From Strigamia acuminata (Eukaryota > Arthropoda > Chilopoda > Geophilomorpha > Linotaeniidae), in contig CASHSZ010000003.1 of assembly GCA_949358305.1 (NCBI GenBank), positions 1 to 64,000 on the forward strand: DNA of 64,000 nucleotides, read 5' to 3'. Below are positions 11,001 to 22,504 of the stretch, in pieces. The notes under the pieces are model-generated. The model did not search any database. It worked only from the letters and a program-made list of their open reading frames with translations, and was not told the DNA's origin. Position numbers and translations under genes: made by a program. Each line of letters opens with the position of its first letter. The first letter of the stretch is position 1.

Positions 11001-12926
11001 CCAGGAACACCACCAGGTTCGCCACCAAGATTTGTGAACGCTCGTCGAGGTTCTCGGGGCAATGCGCCACAAGCCCATCCAGCAGCACAGCATGGCCCAC
11101 CTCCAACAGGGGCTGCAACTGCCTACAAATGGCGTTACGTTGGAGGCGATTCCGAGTGTAGGCGCTGGAAAAGAGAGGAACATTTGCGCAAAGTGCAGGA
11201 ACCTGGTAAATTGAAAACAGATGTCTATTATTTCCCAGAACCAGGACTCCGATTACGTTCCAGAGGTGATGTTGAAGAGTTCTGTCACATGAACAACATT
11301 CCTTATGATTCGGAATTATTTTATTTTGGCAATATGGAATACGAATTGGAGGATCTTCCGCAACCACTTCCCAGAGTGCACCTTTGTCGTCGTGATCCCA
11401 CTAGTTATGCAGAGGCTGTGAGATTTCCGGATGCGACCAAATGGCAGGAGGCTATTAATGAAGAGTTAGACACTTTTGCAAAAAGAGGCATTTATGAAGA
11501 GGTCCCAAAACCGGAAAATACAACCATATTAGGGTGCAAGTGGCTCTTCAAACTGAAGGAAGATGCGCAGGGCAAGCCAGCAAGATATCGCGCTAGATTA
11601 GTGGCACAGGGCTTTCGCCAAACGTTAGGAGTGGACTATGATGAAGTTTTTAGCCCCGTTGTCAACTTTGTTCTAATACGCCTATTCTTCTGCTTGCTAG
11701 TTGTCCTCAAAGGATGGAAGGATGCGCACTTAGATGTGAAGTGCGCGTACCTATATGGCGATCTTGCGCATAAAGTGTATATGCGCATTCCAGCTGGCGC
11801 AACCTGTTCAAATCCAAATCACGTATGGCTCCTAATAAAGTCGCTCTATGGTCTCCACCAGTCCGGGCGCCAATGGTTTGAAAAACTTGATCAAACATTG
11901 CGCGAATTAGGATTTCGCAAATTACCAGGATGCAACTGCGTATACATATACGGTTTCTCAGCCGTGATGCTCATATATGTCGATGACATAGTTTTATTTT
12001 ATGCAACTGATGGCATTCTGACTCAACTCATTGCGCTCATCAGCACCAAATTTGACATAGTAAATTTGGGTCCAATTTCGAAGCTCTTAGGTGTAGAGTT
12101 CATACGCACTCCCAAAGGAATCTTTATCATCCAACGTACATATATACAGAAGATTCTCAAGAAATTCGAAATTGCTGTTGATAAACTCATCAAGGTTCCG
12201 GTGACACCAGGGACAACGCTCGTCAAAGGGTCAAAGGAAGATTTGCCAGAATTTTCCTATCGTTCATTAATAGGATCTCTTCTCTTCCTCGCTTCAAGAA
12301 CACGACCCGACATATTATTCTCAGTGATAATGTTATCCCAGTACAACAATTGCTACAACCACACTCACATCAAAGCACTCATGCAGGTTGTTCGCTACGT
12401 GGGAAACACTGTTGATTATGCAATTGAACTGTCAAATTGTTCCAACGGATTGCTCTGGGGATACACTGATGCGTCCTGGGCCACCGAGGTTAGCACGTCC
12501 TTAAGTTTTGGCGGCTATATAGTTTACATTGGGAATGTCCCCATCGGATGGAGTTGCCGAAAACAGACCAGCGTGGCGTGCTCAACGATGGAGGCGGAAT
12601 TTGTTGCCCTCGTTGATTGCGTCAGGGAACTCTACTGGCTGGATTATGTCTACAGCTCCGTCCCGATGCTGAATCGATTATCACGACCTATTGTGTACTC
12701 CGATGCGCTGTCCTCCATACAGTTCACTTCTAATGACGTGGAGAACAGTAAAACGAAGCACATCCGAGTGAAATTTCATTGGATCCGAGAATGGTACACG
12801 GCAGGTGTATTCGAACTTCGAAAAGTGCCTGGATCAATGAACGTAGCAGATATCTTCACCAAATGGTTAAGCTCACCACAACTGCGTCTGCTAATTTCCC
12901 GGATCTTCAATTTCAACCTATCGTGA
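8051..12926 (+). pseudogene. E1 gag-pol, frameshifted by a 34-bp tandem duplication
   Basis: The first frame (8051-9931) carries the gag domain, zinc knuckle CFNCQEFGHYANKC and protease motif WIVDCGATDHV. The second (from about 9870 to 12926) carries the integrase core, Pro/Thr-rich hinge, RT (LIYVDDIVLFYA) and RNase H (YTDASW, TMEAEF). The break is an exact 34-bp tandem duplication at about 9834-9901, at the integrase HHCC zinc finger; 34 is not a multiple of three. E2 and E3 read straight through here. Otherwise E1 is near-identical to E2 over its first 3 kb. It could only be mobilised in trans. Confidence 0.95.
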
Positions 12927-13115
12927 CATTCTTATTTTAGTTTTACCCGAATGTGAGGATCATCGAGTTCCAGTGGGAATTTTCGGGCTTTGATAGAGAT
13001 TTAAATAACAGTACCCGGCTCGATGATTCGCCTTATTATTTTCCTTTATTATCTAATATATTGTAAAGTTACATTTAGATTTTTCCTTAATTTCTTTTCT
13101 TGACTATTTGCCATC

Positions 13116-13126
13116 GAAGGGGGAAA
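13116..13126 (+). promoter_or_regulatory. E1 polypurine tract
   Basis: The tract gaagggggaaa lies one base before the 3' LTR. The identical tract precedes the E2 (19856-19866) and E3 (27522-27532) 3' LTRs and would prime plus-strand synthesis. Confidence 0.85.
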
Positions 13127-13127
13127 T

Positions 13128-13471
13128 TGTTGGTTTCCGATACCAAATAGTCCTCCGTATTCATTTCATGTATTTATATTGTGTTTCTGCATCATGCAGC
13201 CTTTATAGTATTTATTTAGACTTTACTTATTGTTTAACATGAGGCATAATGCTGCCTGTATCATTTTTGTATCAGTTTAACTTTTCCAACACCAGATGGT
13301 GTCAGTCTATGTTTTACACACATCCAAGATGTCCGCCTGCGTGTCTGCAGGTTTCTGCTTATCATTCTCGTCCAAATGGACTCCAATTTGTAAGTGTTTT
13401 TATTTATAATTAAATATTGTTTATTTTTACATTCTTTTGTTGTATTTGGCCGCATATAAGCACGTGTAAAC
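13128..13471 (+). repeat. E1 3' LTR, first part (split by E2)
   Basis: It matches 6693-7036 and stops at taaac (13467-13471), the target duplication of E2. The remaining part of this LTR is at 20355-20492. Confidence 0.95.
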
Positions 13472-13955
13472 TGTTGGTTTCCGATACCAAATAGTCCTCC
13501 GTATTCATTTCATGTTTTTATATTGTGTTTCTGCATCATGCAGCCTTTATAGTATTTATTTAGACTTTACTTATTGTTTAACATGAGGCATAATGCTGCC
13601 TGTATCATTTTTGTATCAGTTTAACTTTTCCAACACCAGATGGTGTCAGTCTATGTTTTACACACATCCAAGATGTCCGCCTGCGTGTCTGCAGGTTTCT
13701 GCTTATCATTCTCGTCCAAATGGACTCCAATTTGTAAGTGTTTTTATTTATAATTAAATATTGTTTATTTTTACATTCTTTTGTTGTATTTGGCCGCATA
13801 TAAGCACGTTTAAACGTGCGGCGCCTCGTCATCGTCGCGTTATTATCGGCGATAGTTTGCGCTCGCTATTTCGGCCGCGCGCGTGATATTTTCACGGCGT
13901 TTACCGCTTCCACATGGTCAGTTTGACCACTTTGCGCCTCCTCCTCTGCTACAAG

Positions 13956-13971
13956 TGGTAGCAGAGGATGG
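13956..13971 (+). promoter_or_regulatory. E2 primer-binding site, initiator tRNA-Met
   Basis: tggtagcagaggatgg is a perfect 16-base match to the complement of the initiator tRNA-Met 3' end, two bases after the LTR. Confidence 0.9.
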
Positions 13972-14829
13972 TTGGCTGTCCAGCAGCGCAACAAACCACT
14001 AACCTTTATCGCCATTTTCGCGAAATTCGCGAATTTGCGATAAATTCTTTATTTGCAGATTTCCTCGACGATTTTCGTCTCCAGAACGTTCGCGACGACG
14101 CGCCGACGTTCTCACGCAGTTTATGCTACCGGTTCTACAATTTTCCATTTGATTTCGCTCGAATCTCCGCGAGTTTCGCGATTTTCGAAGCGAATTTTGT
14201 GCATTTTGCAGATTTTCGCCGATTTCCAGCGATTCAACGCGGGAAAACCCACTGGACGCAGTGTGAACGACGTGTTGAGGAATATCCCGACCTCGTACAC
14301 ACTGTACAGTCGAAGAAACAACGATTTTCGAATTTTCGGGAAGAAAAACGACGAATTTCGACGAGTTTCGCATTTTTAATGCGCAACGACACCATTTTTG
14401 CTTTGCAATTATTGGCGCAACGTCTCATCACGCTAATCAAATATTCCTTTTCAGTAGTCGTAATAAGCTTGTTAATTTTAAGGTATATTTAAGGTTTTGG
14501 GGGCCCTTTAGAATAGTTTTTGCTCTTCGGTTCCAGTCGGAACCACCGCATTAACTCATTCCTAGCCAGTGCTTACCGTGGCCAACAGGTACTCCCGCGC
14601 CTCCAGGCAGGCGAACGGACCCCTGTGTGTTGGCTGGCTAGGGTTATTTGGCCACTTCAGAAGTGGTCGCCCAATTCGATTGATATCCGCTTTGACAGTG
14701 CTTCGATCAGTGCGCCGTATTCGTGTTGCGCAACGCAATATCGTGCTACGAGAACGTCAAGTGCTCCAATTAGTGCCATTCTCCATCCAGTGTGTTTTGC
14801 TACGGATTGCTTCGTAACTCCGCGTCATT

Positions 14830-17800
14830 ATGTCGAAGTCTACAGACGGAAATCCAGGACGTCTTCCCATCCTTAGCGTAGGAAACTACGAACTTTGGCA
14901 GCGCTCAATGCGCATGGTTCTCCGAAGCGAGGAGTTATGGGAGCACGTAACCGAGGAAGAAGAGGAGGAATTCCTTAAAACAGCTGGAGATAAAGAGAAG
15001 AAGAAATACAAGCGTCGTAAAGCCAAGGCATTAGGATTGATATATTGTTCCGTGAGCGAGGCTAAAAAGTCTGCGCTGGATGATTGCAAAACCCCAAAGG
15101 AAGCATGGGACATTTTAGCCAACATTTATGCGCCATCATCTCGTGCGCGACAGGCAGCCATGCGCCGCGAATTTTTGAATTTGCGCCTAGAGCAGGGTGA
15201 AGATATGGCCGACTTCCTAGGACGCGTTGACTATCATGTCCGCCAAATGAAGGATATCGGAGAGATAACTTCGCCTGATCACCACGCTTACCAATACTTG
15301 GACTTATTGCCTCGTGAATATTCACAAATTTCATTCACAACATATCACTTGCCCAACGGTGAATTTACACCAAAGAAAGTGGCTGAACAATTACTCTCAG
15401 AACATATGCGACTCAAAGCGACAGATTCACGCGATTTGGACAATTCGAAACAATCACGAGCCTATGCTGGTGAGAAACAGCAACGTGGGAGAAATCGCTT
15501 GCGTCCCTCTCGACCCTTATCTTCGGTGCAGTGCTTCAATTGCCAGGAATTTGGACATTATGCGAATAAATGCCCTTTACCACCTCGCCGAGATGATAAA
15601 AATCAATCATCAGCTTCTTTCCAACGGAAACCCAGAAGTTCTAGCCGCAAACGCAATAAGAACTCAAATCGAGATGATTCTAGACCAAGGGGGAATTCCA
15701 GTGCAAGGCGAGAAACAAACTTTTTCGTCAATGCTCCTCAATCCATTCAGTTGCCCACAATTCACTTTATGCAGTCGCATGAGTGGATAGTGGATTGTGG
15801 GGCAACTGATCATGTGTGCCACGTCCAAGCATGGTTTCAAGACTACGTCAAAGTTGTGCCTTTCAATATTGAGTTAGGGCAAGGACATTCTCAAGTTCTC
15901 GGAAGAGGCAAAGTGCAAATCTTGACGATAATAGACGGCGTGGAATGTGTAGTAAATCTCCGTGATGTGTTATATGCGCCGAACTTTGAGGCGAATTTAA
16001 TTTCGGTTTCTAAAATGGACAAAACCAAACATCACATCCACATTTATGATGAAGCAGTATATGTTTATAAATCGGACATCAAACATCCGATGCTTAAAGC
16101 AAAAGAGAAAGGCGGACTGTATTATGTCGATGGATTGCGACCACCTTCAGTTGTGTCAACGGTGAATACGCCCATCTCTCAGCCGCCTGCTCCTGTTCGA
16201 ACCCTTGTGACGGCAGAAGAGGATTTCATCAAATATCCGGAGGCAAAGAAGAAATCGAAAAATCCTGAGCTTTTTACGGATTTTCGTCTTGAATTTCCTC
16301 CTTTGCCAAATAATATCCCTCCGCCTGTCCTCACCAATCCAGCCCAATCCAAAATACTTCCTGTACCTGTTCCTACCAATCAGATACCTCAAGTCCCATC
16401 CTTTGCCGACACGTTAAAGGCAAATCCTGTGACCTCCCAACCGAATTCAAGTCCGAAACCGAATTCAAAAACGGTTAAAACAAAGCCGGTTGCAGCGCCA
16501 TCGGTTAAAAAGGATGCGACTGGCATTTGGCACAGCAGATTGGGCCATCTTCATACCAATGCAATGAAACTTTTGGCCAGGAACGAACAAGTCTACGGAA
16601 TGGAACCGGCAGAAGTGAACAAAGAACTTTCATGCAACCATTGCAGAATTGCGAAATCCACTCGCATCTCACATAAACCGGATGAACATCCAATTTCCAC
16701 TAAAGCTTTGGATCTCCTACACATGGACGTGTGGGGAGCATCAAGAACAACTTCCTACGGTGGCGCGCGTTATGTGCTGACTATTATTGACGATGCCACG
16801 CGCTATGCCTGGATATTTCCGATGGCCAACAAGTCTCAAGTGCTCGGACTTTTTAAAGATTACGTCACACGAATAGAGCGAGTGACTAATAAGCGAGTAA
16901 AGGCCATCCGGACTGACCGAGGAGGGGAATTCATATCAAATGATTTTGATCGATATCTCAAGGAAACTGGAATTCAGGCCCAGCGGACCAATCCCCATAG
17001 CCCCGCTATGAATGGCACAGCGGAGAGAATAAACCGCACAATGGCGGATTACACGCGTGCCATCCTAGATGAAACTGGACTTCCAAATGAACTTTGGGCA
17101 GAATTCGCAGTAACGTTTTCATACATTAAGAACAGATGTCCTCATTCACGTCTCAAACATGAGGTACCGTATATTTTGTGGCGACGACGTGCCCTTTCTC
17201 TCCGACACCTGCGGAAATTAGGCTCAAAATGCTGGGTACATCACACAGCGCCTGGCAGGGACAAATTGGACCCACGAGCTTGGGAGGGCTATTTAGTTGG
17301 TTACGCCACCACAACGCGAGGTTATCGCATCTGGAATCCGAAAGACAATAAAGTCATTGAATCCATCCATGTCCAAATAGATGAGCGGCAATCCTACAAA
17401 CGTTCCAATCATTACCGAGGTCCGCAGGAACCGTGGATGGGGCCAGATATGGACCAAACGCATCAATCGTCGCAAACTTATCAACAATTGCGCATTTCAC
17501 AACCGCAAGTGAGGTTTGACGACGGACTCGAATATACCGATTGGCCCAAATTTCCGGATTCAGAAGATGAATGCGACACGGACTATGATTCGGACGACTC
17601 AATTCCGCCAGGCGCTCAAGCCCGGACACCACCAGGGTCTCCGATCAGAATTCCAACACCTGTCCTATCTCCAATAATTTCTCCAATGACATCTCGAGCG
17701 CCAAGCCCACTTATCACACCAGGTACTACGCCAACTCACACACCGCCAGGAACACCACCAGGTTCGCCACCAAGATTTGTGAACGCTCGTCGAGGTTCTC

Positions 17801-19666
17801 GGGGCAATGCGCCACAAGCCCATCCAGCAGCACAGCATGGCCCACCTCCAACAGGGGCTGCAACTGCCTACAAATGGCGTTACGTTGGAGGCGATTCCGA
17901 GTGTAGGCGCTGGAAAAGAGAGGAACATTTGCGCAAAGTGCAGGAACCTGGTAAATTGAAAACAGATGTCTATTATTTCCCAGAACCAGGACTCCGACTA
18001 CGTTCCAGAGGTGACGTTGAGGAATTCTGTCATATGAATAACATTCCTTATGATCCCGAATTATTTTATTTTGGCAATATGGAATACGAATTAGAGGATC
18101 TTCCATTACCTCTTCCTAGAGTACACCTGTGTCGTCGTGATCCCACTAGTTACGCAGAGGCTGTGAGATTTCCGGATGCGACCAAATGGCAAGAAGCCAT
18201 TAATGAAGAGTTGGACACTTTTGCAAAAAGAGGAGTCTATGAAGAAGTCCCGAAACCGGAAAACACGACGATATTAGGATGCAAATGGCTCTTCAAACTG
18301 AAGGAAGATGCTTTAGGCAGCAAGATATCGCGCCAGATTAGTGGCACAGGGTTTTCGTCAAACGTTAGGAGTGGATTACGATGAAGTCTTTAGCCCTGTT
18401 GTCAACTTTGTTCTCATACGCCTATTCTTCTGCCTGCTAGTAGTGCTTAAAGGCTGGAAGGACGCACACTTAGATGTGAAATGCGCGTACCTATACGGCG
18501 ATCTTGCGCACAAAGTATATATGCGCATTCCAGCTGGCGCAACATGTTCAAATCCAAATCACGTATGGCTCCTAATAAAATCGCTCTATGGACTCCACCA
18601 GTCCGGGCGCCAATGGTTTGAGAAATTAGATCAAACATTGCGCGATTTAGGATTTCGCAGATTACCAGGATGCAACTGTGTGTACATATACGGAACTTCC
18701 GCCGTGATGCTAATATACGTCGATGATATAGTTCTATTTTACGCAACGGATGGCATCCTGACGCAATTAATTGCTCTCATTAGCACCAAATTCGATGTCG
18801 TGAATTTAGGACCAATTACGAAACTCTTAGGTGTAGAGTTCATCCGTACTCCCAAAGGAATCTTCATCATCCAACGTGCATACATACAGAAGATTCTTAA
18901 GAAATTTGAAATTATCGCCGATAAACTCATCAAGGTCCCAGTAACACCAGGAACGACGCTCGTCAAAGGGTCAAAAGAAGATTTGCCAGAATTTCCTTAT
19001 CGTTCGTTAATTGGCTCTCTTCTCTTCCTCGCTTCAAGAACACGACCCGACATATTATTCTCAGTGATAATGTTATCCCAGTTCAACAATTGCTACAACC
19101 ACACTCACATCAAAGCACTCATGCAGGTTGTTCGCTACGTGGGAAACACTGTTGATTATGCAATTGAACTGTCAAATTGTTCCAACGGATTGCTCTGGGG
19201 ATACACTGATGCGTCCTGGGCCACCGAGGTTAGCACGTCCTTAAGTTTTGGCGGCTATATCGTTTACATTGGGAATGTCCCCATCGGATGGAGTTGTCGT
19301 AAACAAACCAGCGTGGCATGCTCAACGATGGAGGCGGAATTTGTCGCCCTCGTTGAGTGCGTCCGTGAGCTGTATTGGCTCGATTACGTCTACAGTTCCG
19401 TACCGATGCTGAATCGATTATCACGACCTATTGTGTTCTCCGATGCGCTGTCCTCCATACAGTTCACTTCTAATGACGTGGAGAACAGTAAAACGAAGCA
19501 CATCCGAGTGAAATTTCATTGGATCCGAGAATGGTACACGGCAGGTGTATTCGAACTTCGAAAAGTGCCTGGATCAATGAACGTAGCAGATATCTTCACC
19601 AAATGGTTAAGCTCACCACAACTGCGTCTGCTAATTTCCCGGATCTTCAATTTCAACCTATCGTGA
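14830..19666 (+). pseudogene. E2 gag-pol, frameshifted by a 5-bp deletion in RT
   Basis: The frame opened at 14830 holds gag, zinc knuckle, DCG protease, the full integrase and the start of RT, and then ends at 18384 in a wrong frame. At about 18314, GGC is followed by AGCAAG where E1 reads AAGCCAGCAAG: five bases are missing. The original frame resumes (seen from 18341) and runs to 19666 with the YVDD and RNase H motifs intact. Sequence from about 17990 to 19030 follows E3, while the flanks follow E1. Only this one lesion was seen, so the insertion is young but coding-defective. Confidence 0.95.
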
Positions 19667-20354
19667 CATTCTTATTTTAATTTTACCCGAATGTGAGGAT
19701 CATCGAGTTCCAGTGGGAATTTTCGGGCTTTGATAGAGATTTAAATAACAGTACCCGGCTCGATGATTCGCCTTATTATTTTCCTTTATTATCTAATATA
19801 TTGTAAAGTTACATTTAGATTTTTCCTTAATTTCTTTTCTTGACTATTTGCCATCGAAGGGGGAAATTGTTGGTTTCCGATACCAAATAGTCCTCCGTAT
19901 TCATTTCATGTTTTTATATTGTGTTTCTGCATCATGCAGCCTTTATAGTATTTATTTAGACTTTACTTATTGTTTAACATGAGGCATAATGCTGCCTGTA
20001 TCATTTTTGTATCAGTTTAACTTTTCCAACACCAGATGGTGTCAGTCTATGTTTTACACACATCCAAGATGTCCGCCTGCGTGTCTGCAGGTTTCTGCTT
20101 ATCATTCTCGTCCAAATGGACTCCAATTTGTAAGTGTTTTTATTTATAATTAAATATTGTTTATTTTTACATTCTTTTGTTGTATTTGGCCGCATATAAG
20201 CACGTTTAAACGTGCGGCGCCTCGTCATCGTCGCGTTATTATCGGCGATAGTTTGCGCTCGCTATTTCGGCCGCGCGCGTGATATTTTCACGGCGTTTAC
20301 CGCTTCCACATGGTCAGTTTGACCACTTTGCGCCTCCTCCTCTGCTACATAAAC

Positions 20355-20492
20355 GTGCGGCGCCTCGCCGTTGTCTCGCCATTATCGGCGATAGTTTGCG
20401 CTCGCTATTTCGGCCGCGCGCGTGATATTTTCACGGCGTTTACCGCTTCCACATGGTCAGTTTGACCACTTTGCGCCTCCTCCTCTGCTACA
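20355..20492 (+). repeat. E1 3' LTR, second part
   Basis: It continues 13128-13471 and ends CTCCTCTGCTACA. It has the E1-type variant gcctcgccgttgtctcgcc rather than the E2-type gcctcgtcatcgtcgcg, proving it belongs to the outer element. Confidence 0.94.
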
Positions 20493-20870
20493 AAATTCGC
20501 ATTCGACTCGAAAACGAGTCGAATACGATTTCGCGTTGAAGAAGGGCAAAATTCGTACTCGACTCGAAAACGAGTCGAATACGATTTCGCGTTGAAGAAG
20601 GGCAAAATTCGCATTCGACTCGAAAACGAGTCGAATACGATTTCGCGTTGAAGAAGGGCAAAATTCGCATTCGACTCGAAAACGAGTCGAATACGATTTC
20701 GCGTTGAAGAAGGGCAAAATTCGCATTCGACTCGAAAAAGAGTCGAATACGATTTCGCGTTGAAGAAGGGCAAAACTCGTATTCGACTCGAAAACGAGTC
20801 GAATACGATTTCGCGTTGAGAAAGAAAGGGCAAAATTCGTACTCGACTCGAAAGCGAGTCGAATACGAGA
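20493..20870 (-). repeat. 56-bp satellite array, right arm, remainder (7 monomers)
   Basis: Seven further monomers continue the array interrupted at 6692. One stem is mutated (gactcgaaaaagagtcg near 20730). The last two units carry the 60-bp variant (gagaaagaaagggc). After 20870 the sequence becomes unrelated (cattttttgatctggg). Confidence 0.95.
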
Positions 20871-21183
20871 TCATTTTTTGATCTGGGTCTTGAATGCGTC
20901 CGTATGTCACGCGAACGCGTGTTGGAGTCGATTCCGAGTTCGTATTCCATCTTGAACGCGCATTGGAGACGTAAACCAGTTTATTTTACCCACTCTCGCT
21001 CGATCCCGCTTCATTGCTCCTTGTCGCTCCTGTGAAAAAAAATACATGAGAATGTGCAGAAATGAACCTTCCAATACTCACATGAAAAATGACAACCTTG
21101 ACACAAAACAGTCTATTGACACTCCCAAAACCACCCCGGACATTTTCCGGAAGAGTTTGGTCCACCCGGAATCCCCAGAATAG
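20871..21183. other. Unassigned spacer between foldback and E3
   Basis: No convincing ORF, splice pattern or repeat was recognised. The last five bases (aatag, 21179-21183) are the E3 target duplication. Confidence 0.6.
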
Positions 21184-21654
21184 TGTTGTTTATCGATGCC
21201 AAACAGTCCTCCGTACTTGTTTTGCGCATTTCTTAATGTATTACTGCATTATGCAGCCTAGTGTATTTATTAGGATTTATTTCATTATTTAACATTGGGC
21301 ATAATGCTGCCTGCATCATGTTAGTATTAGTTTACTTTTTCCAACACCAGATGGTGTCACTTGTATGTTTTTCTCAATCACAATGGCCGCTTGCATGCCA
21401 GCAAGCACTCATGTATTTTCTCCATCTAAATGGACCACATTATGTAAGCATTTTCGTTTTTATTAAACATTTAGTTTATTTTACATTGTGTTTGATATAT
21501 ATGAGCACTTTAGAGTGCAGTGACTTTATTTTCCACCATTTTCAAGCGCTGGAGGTGCGCGCACGTCATTGCGCTCATATTAGCCGTGTTTCGGCATTTA
21601 AACTCGCTTCCACACACAGTATTTTATACTGTGAGCGCACTCCTCTGCTACAAG

Positions 21655-21670
21655 TGGTAGCAGAGGATGG
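21655..21670 (+). promoter_or_regulatory. E3 primer-binding site, initiator tRNA-Met
   Basis: A perfect 16-base complement of the initiator tRNA-Met 3' end, placed two bases after the LTR as in E1 and E2. Confidence 0.9.
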
Positions 21671-22504
21671 TTGCTATCCTTGCAGCACGCCGAAACCGCT
21701 AATTTTTATCGCCATTTTCGCGAAATTCGCGAATTTGCGATAAATTTTCTATTTGCAGATTGCGCCGATTTCCGCGACGATTTTCGTCTCTAGAACGTTC
21801 GAGACGACACGCCGACGTTCTCACGTAGTCTGCACGACCAACTCTACGATTTTTCATTTAATTTCGTCCGGATTTCTGCGGGTTTCGCAATTTTCGAGAC
21901 GAATTTCAATTTATTTTCAGATTTTCGCCATTTTCCAACGAGAATCAACGTTGGAAACCCGCTTTACACAGCGTGAACGACGAATTGGATATCCCGACCT
22001 CGTACACAGTGTACGGTCGTTGTCACGACGATTTTCCAGGATTTTCGCATTTTAAATGCGCAACAACGCCATTTTCGATTCTCGAATATTGGCGCAACGT
22101 CTCATCACATTAATTAATACTTGCCTTTCAGTAGTCGTAATTAGCTTGTTAGTATTTAAGATAGTATTAAGTTTTTGTGGGTCCCTTAGAATAGTTTGTG
22201 CCCTCCGGTTCAGTCGAACCACCGCACAAACTCATTCCTAGCCAGTGCTTACCGCGGCCAGCAGGTACTCCCGCGCCTCCAGGTAGGCGAACGGACCCCT
22301 GTGTGTTGGCTGGCTAGGGTTATCTGACCACTTCAGAAGTGGTTGCCCAATTCGATTGATATCCGCTTTGACAGTGCTTCGAATAGTGCGCCGTATTTGT
22401 GTTGTGCAACGCGATATTGTGCTCCGAGACCGTCAAGTTCATCAATTGTACCATTCTCCGTCCTGTGTGCTTCGCTTCGGATTGTTTCGTAGCTCCACGT
22501 CATT

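Larger units (their letters stand above)
13472..20349 (+). mobile_element. Copia retrotransposon E2, nested in the E1 3' LTR
   Basis: Two LTRs of 482 bp each (13472-13953 and 19868-20349) look identical to each other by eye and share variants absent from E1. Flanking duplication taaac lies at 13467-13471 and 20350-20354. Primer-binding site 13956-13971 and polypurine tract 19856-19866 are intact. The coding region has a 5-bp deletion and is a patchwork of E1-like and E3-like sequence. It is a recent insertion. Confidence 0.96.
6693..20492 (+). mobile_element. Copia retrotransposon E1, with E2 nested in its 3' LTR
   Basis: The 5' LTR (6693-7174, 482 bp), internal region 7175-13127, and 3' LTR (13128-13471 plus 20355-20492) are all present. 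Flanking duplication aaatt lies at 6688-6692 and 20493-20497, inside satellite monomers. The 3' LTR is split by E2 with its own duplication taaac. E1 is therefore older than E2 and younger than the satellite arm. Its gag-pol frame is broken by a 34-bp tandem duplication. Confidence 0.96.
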
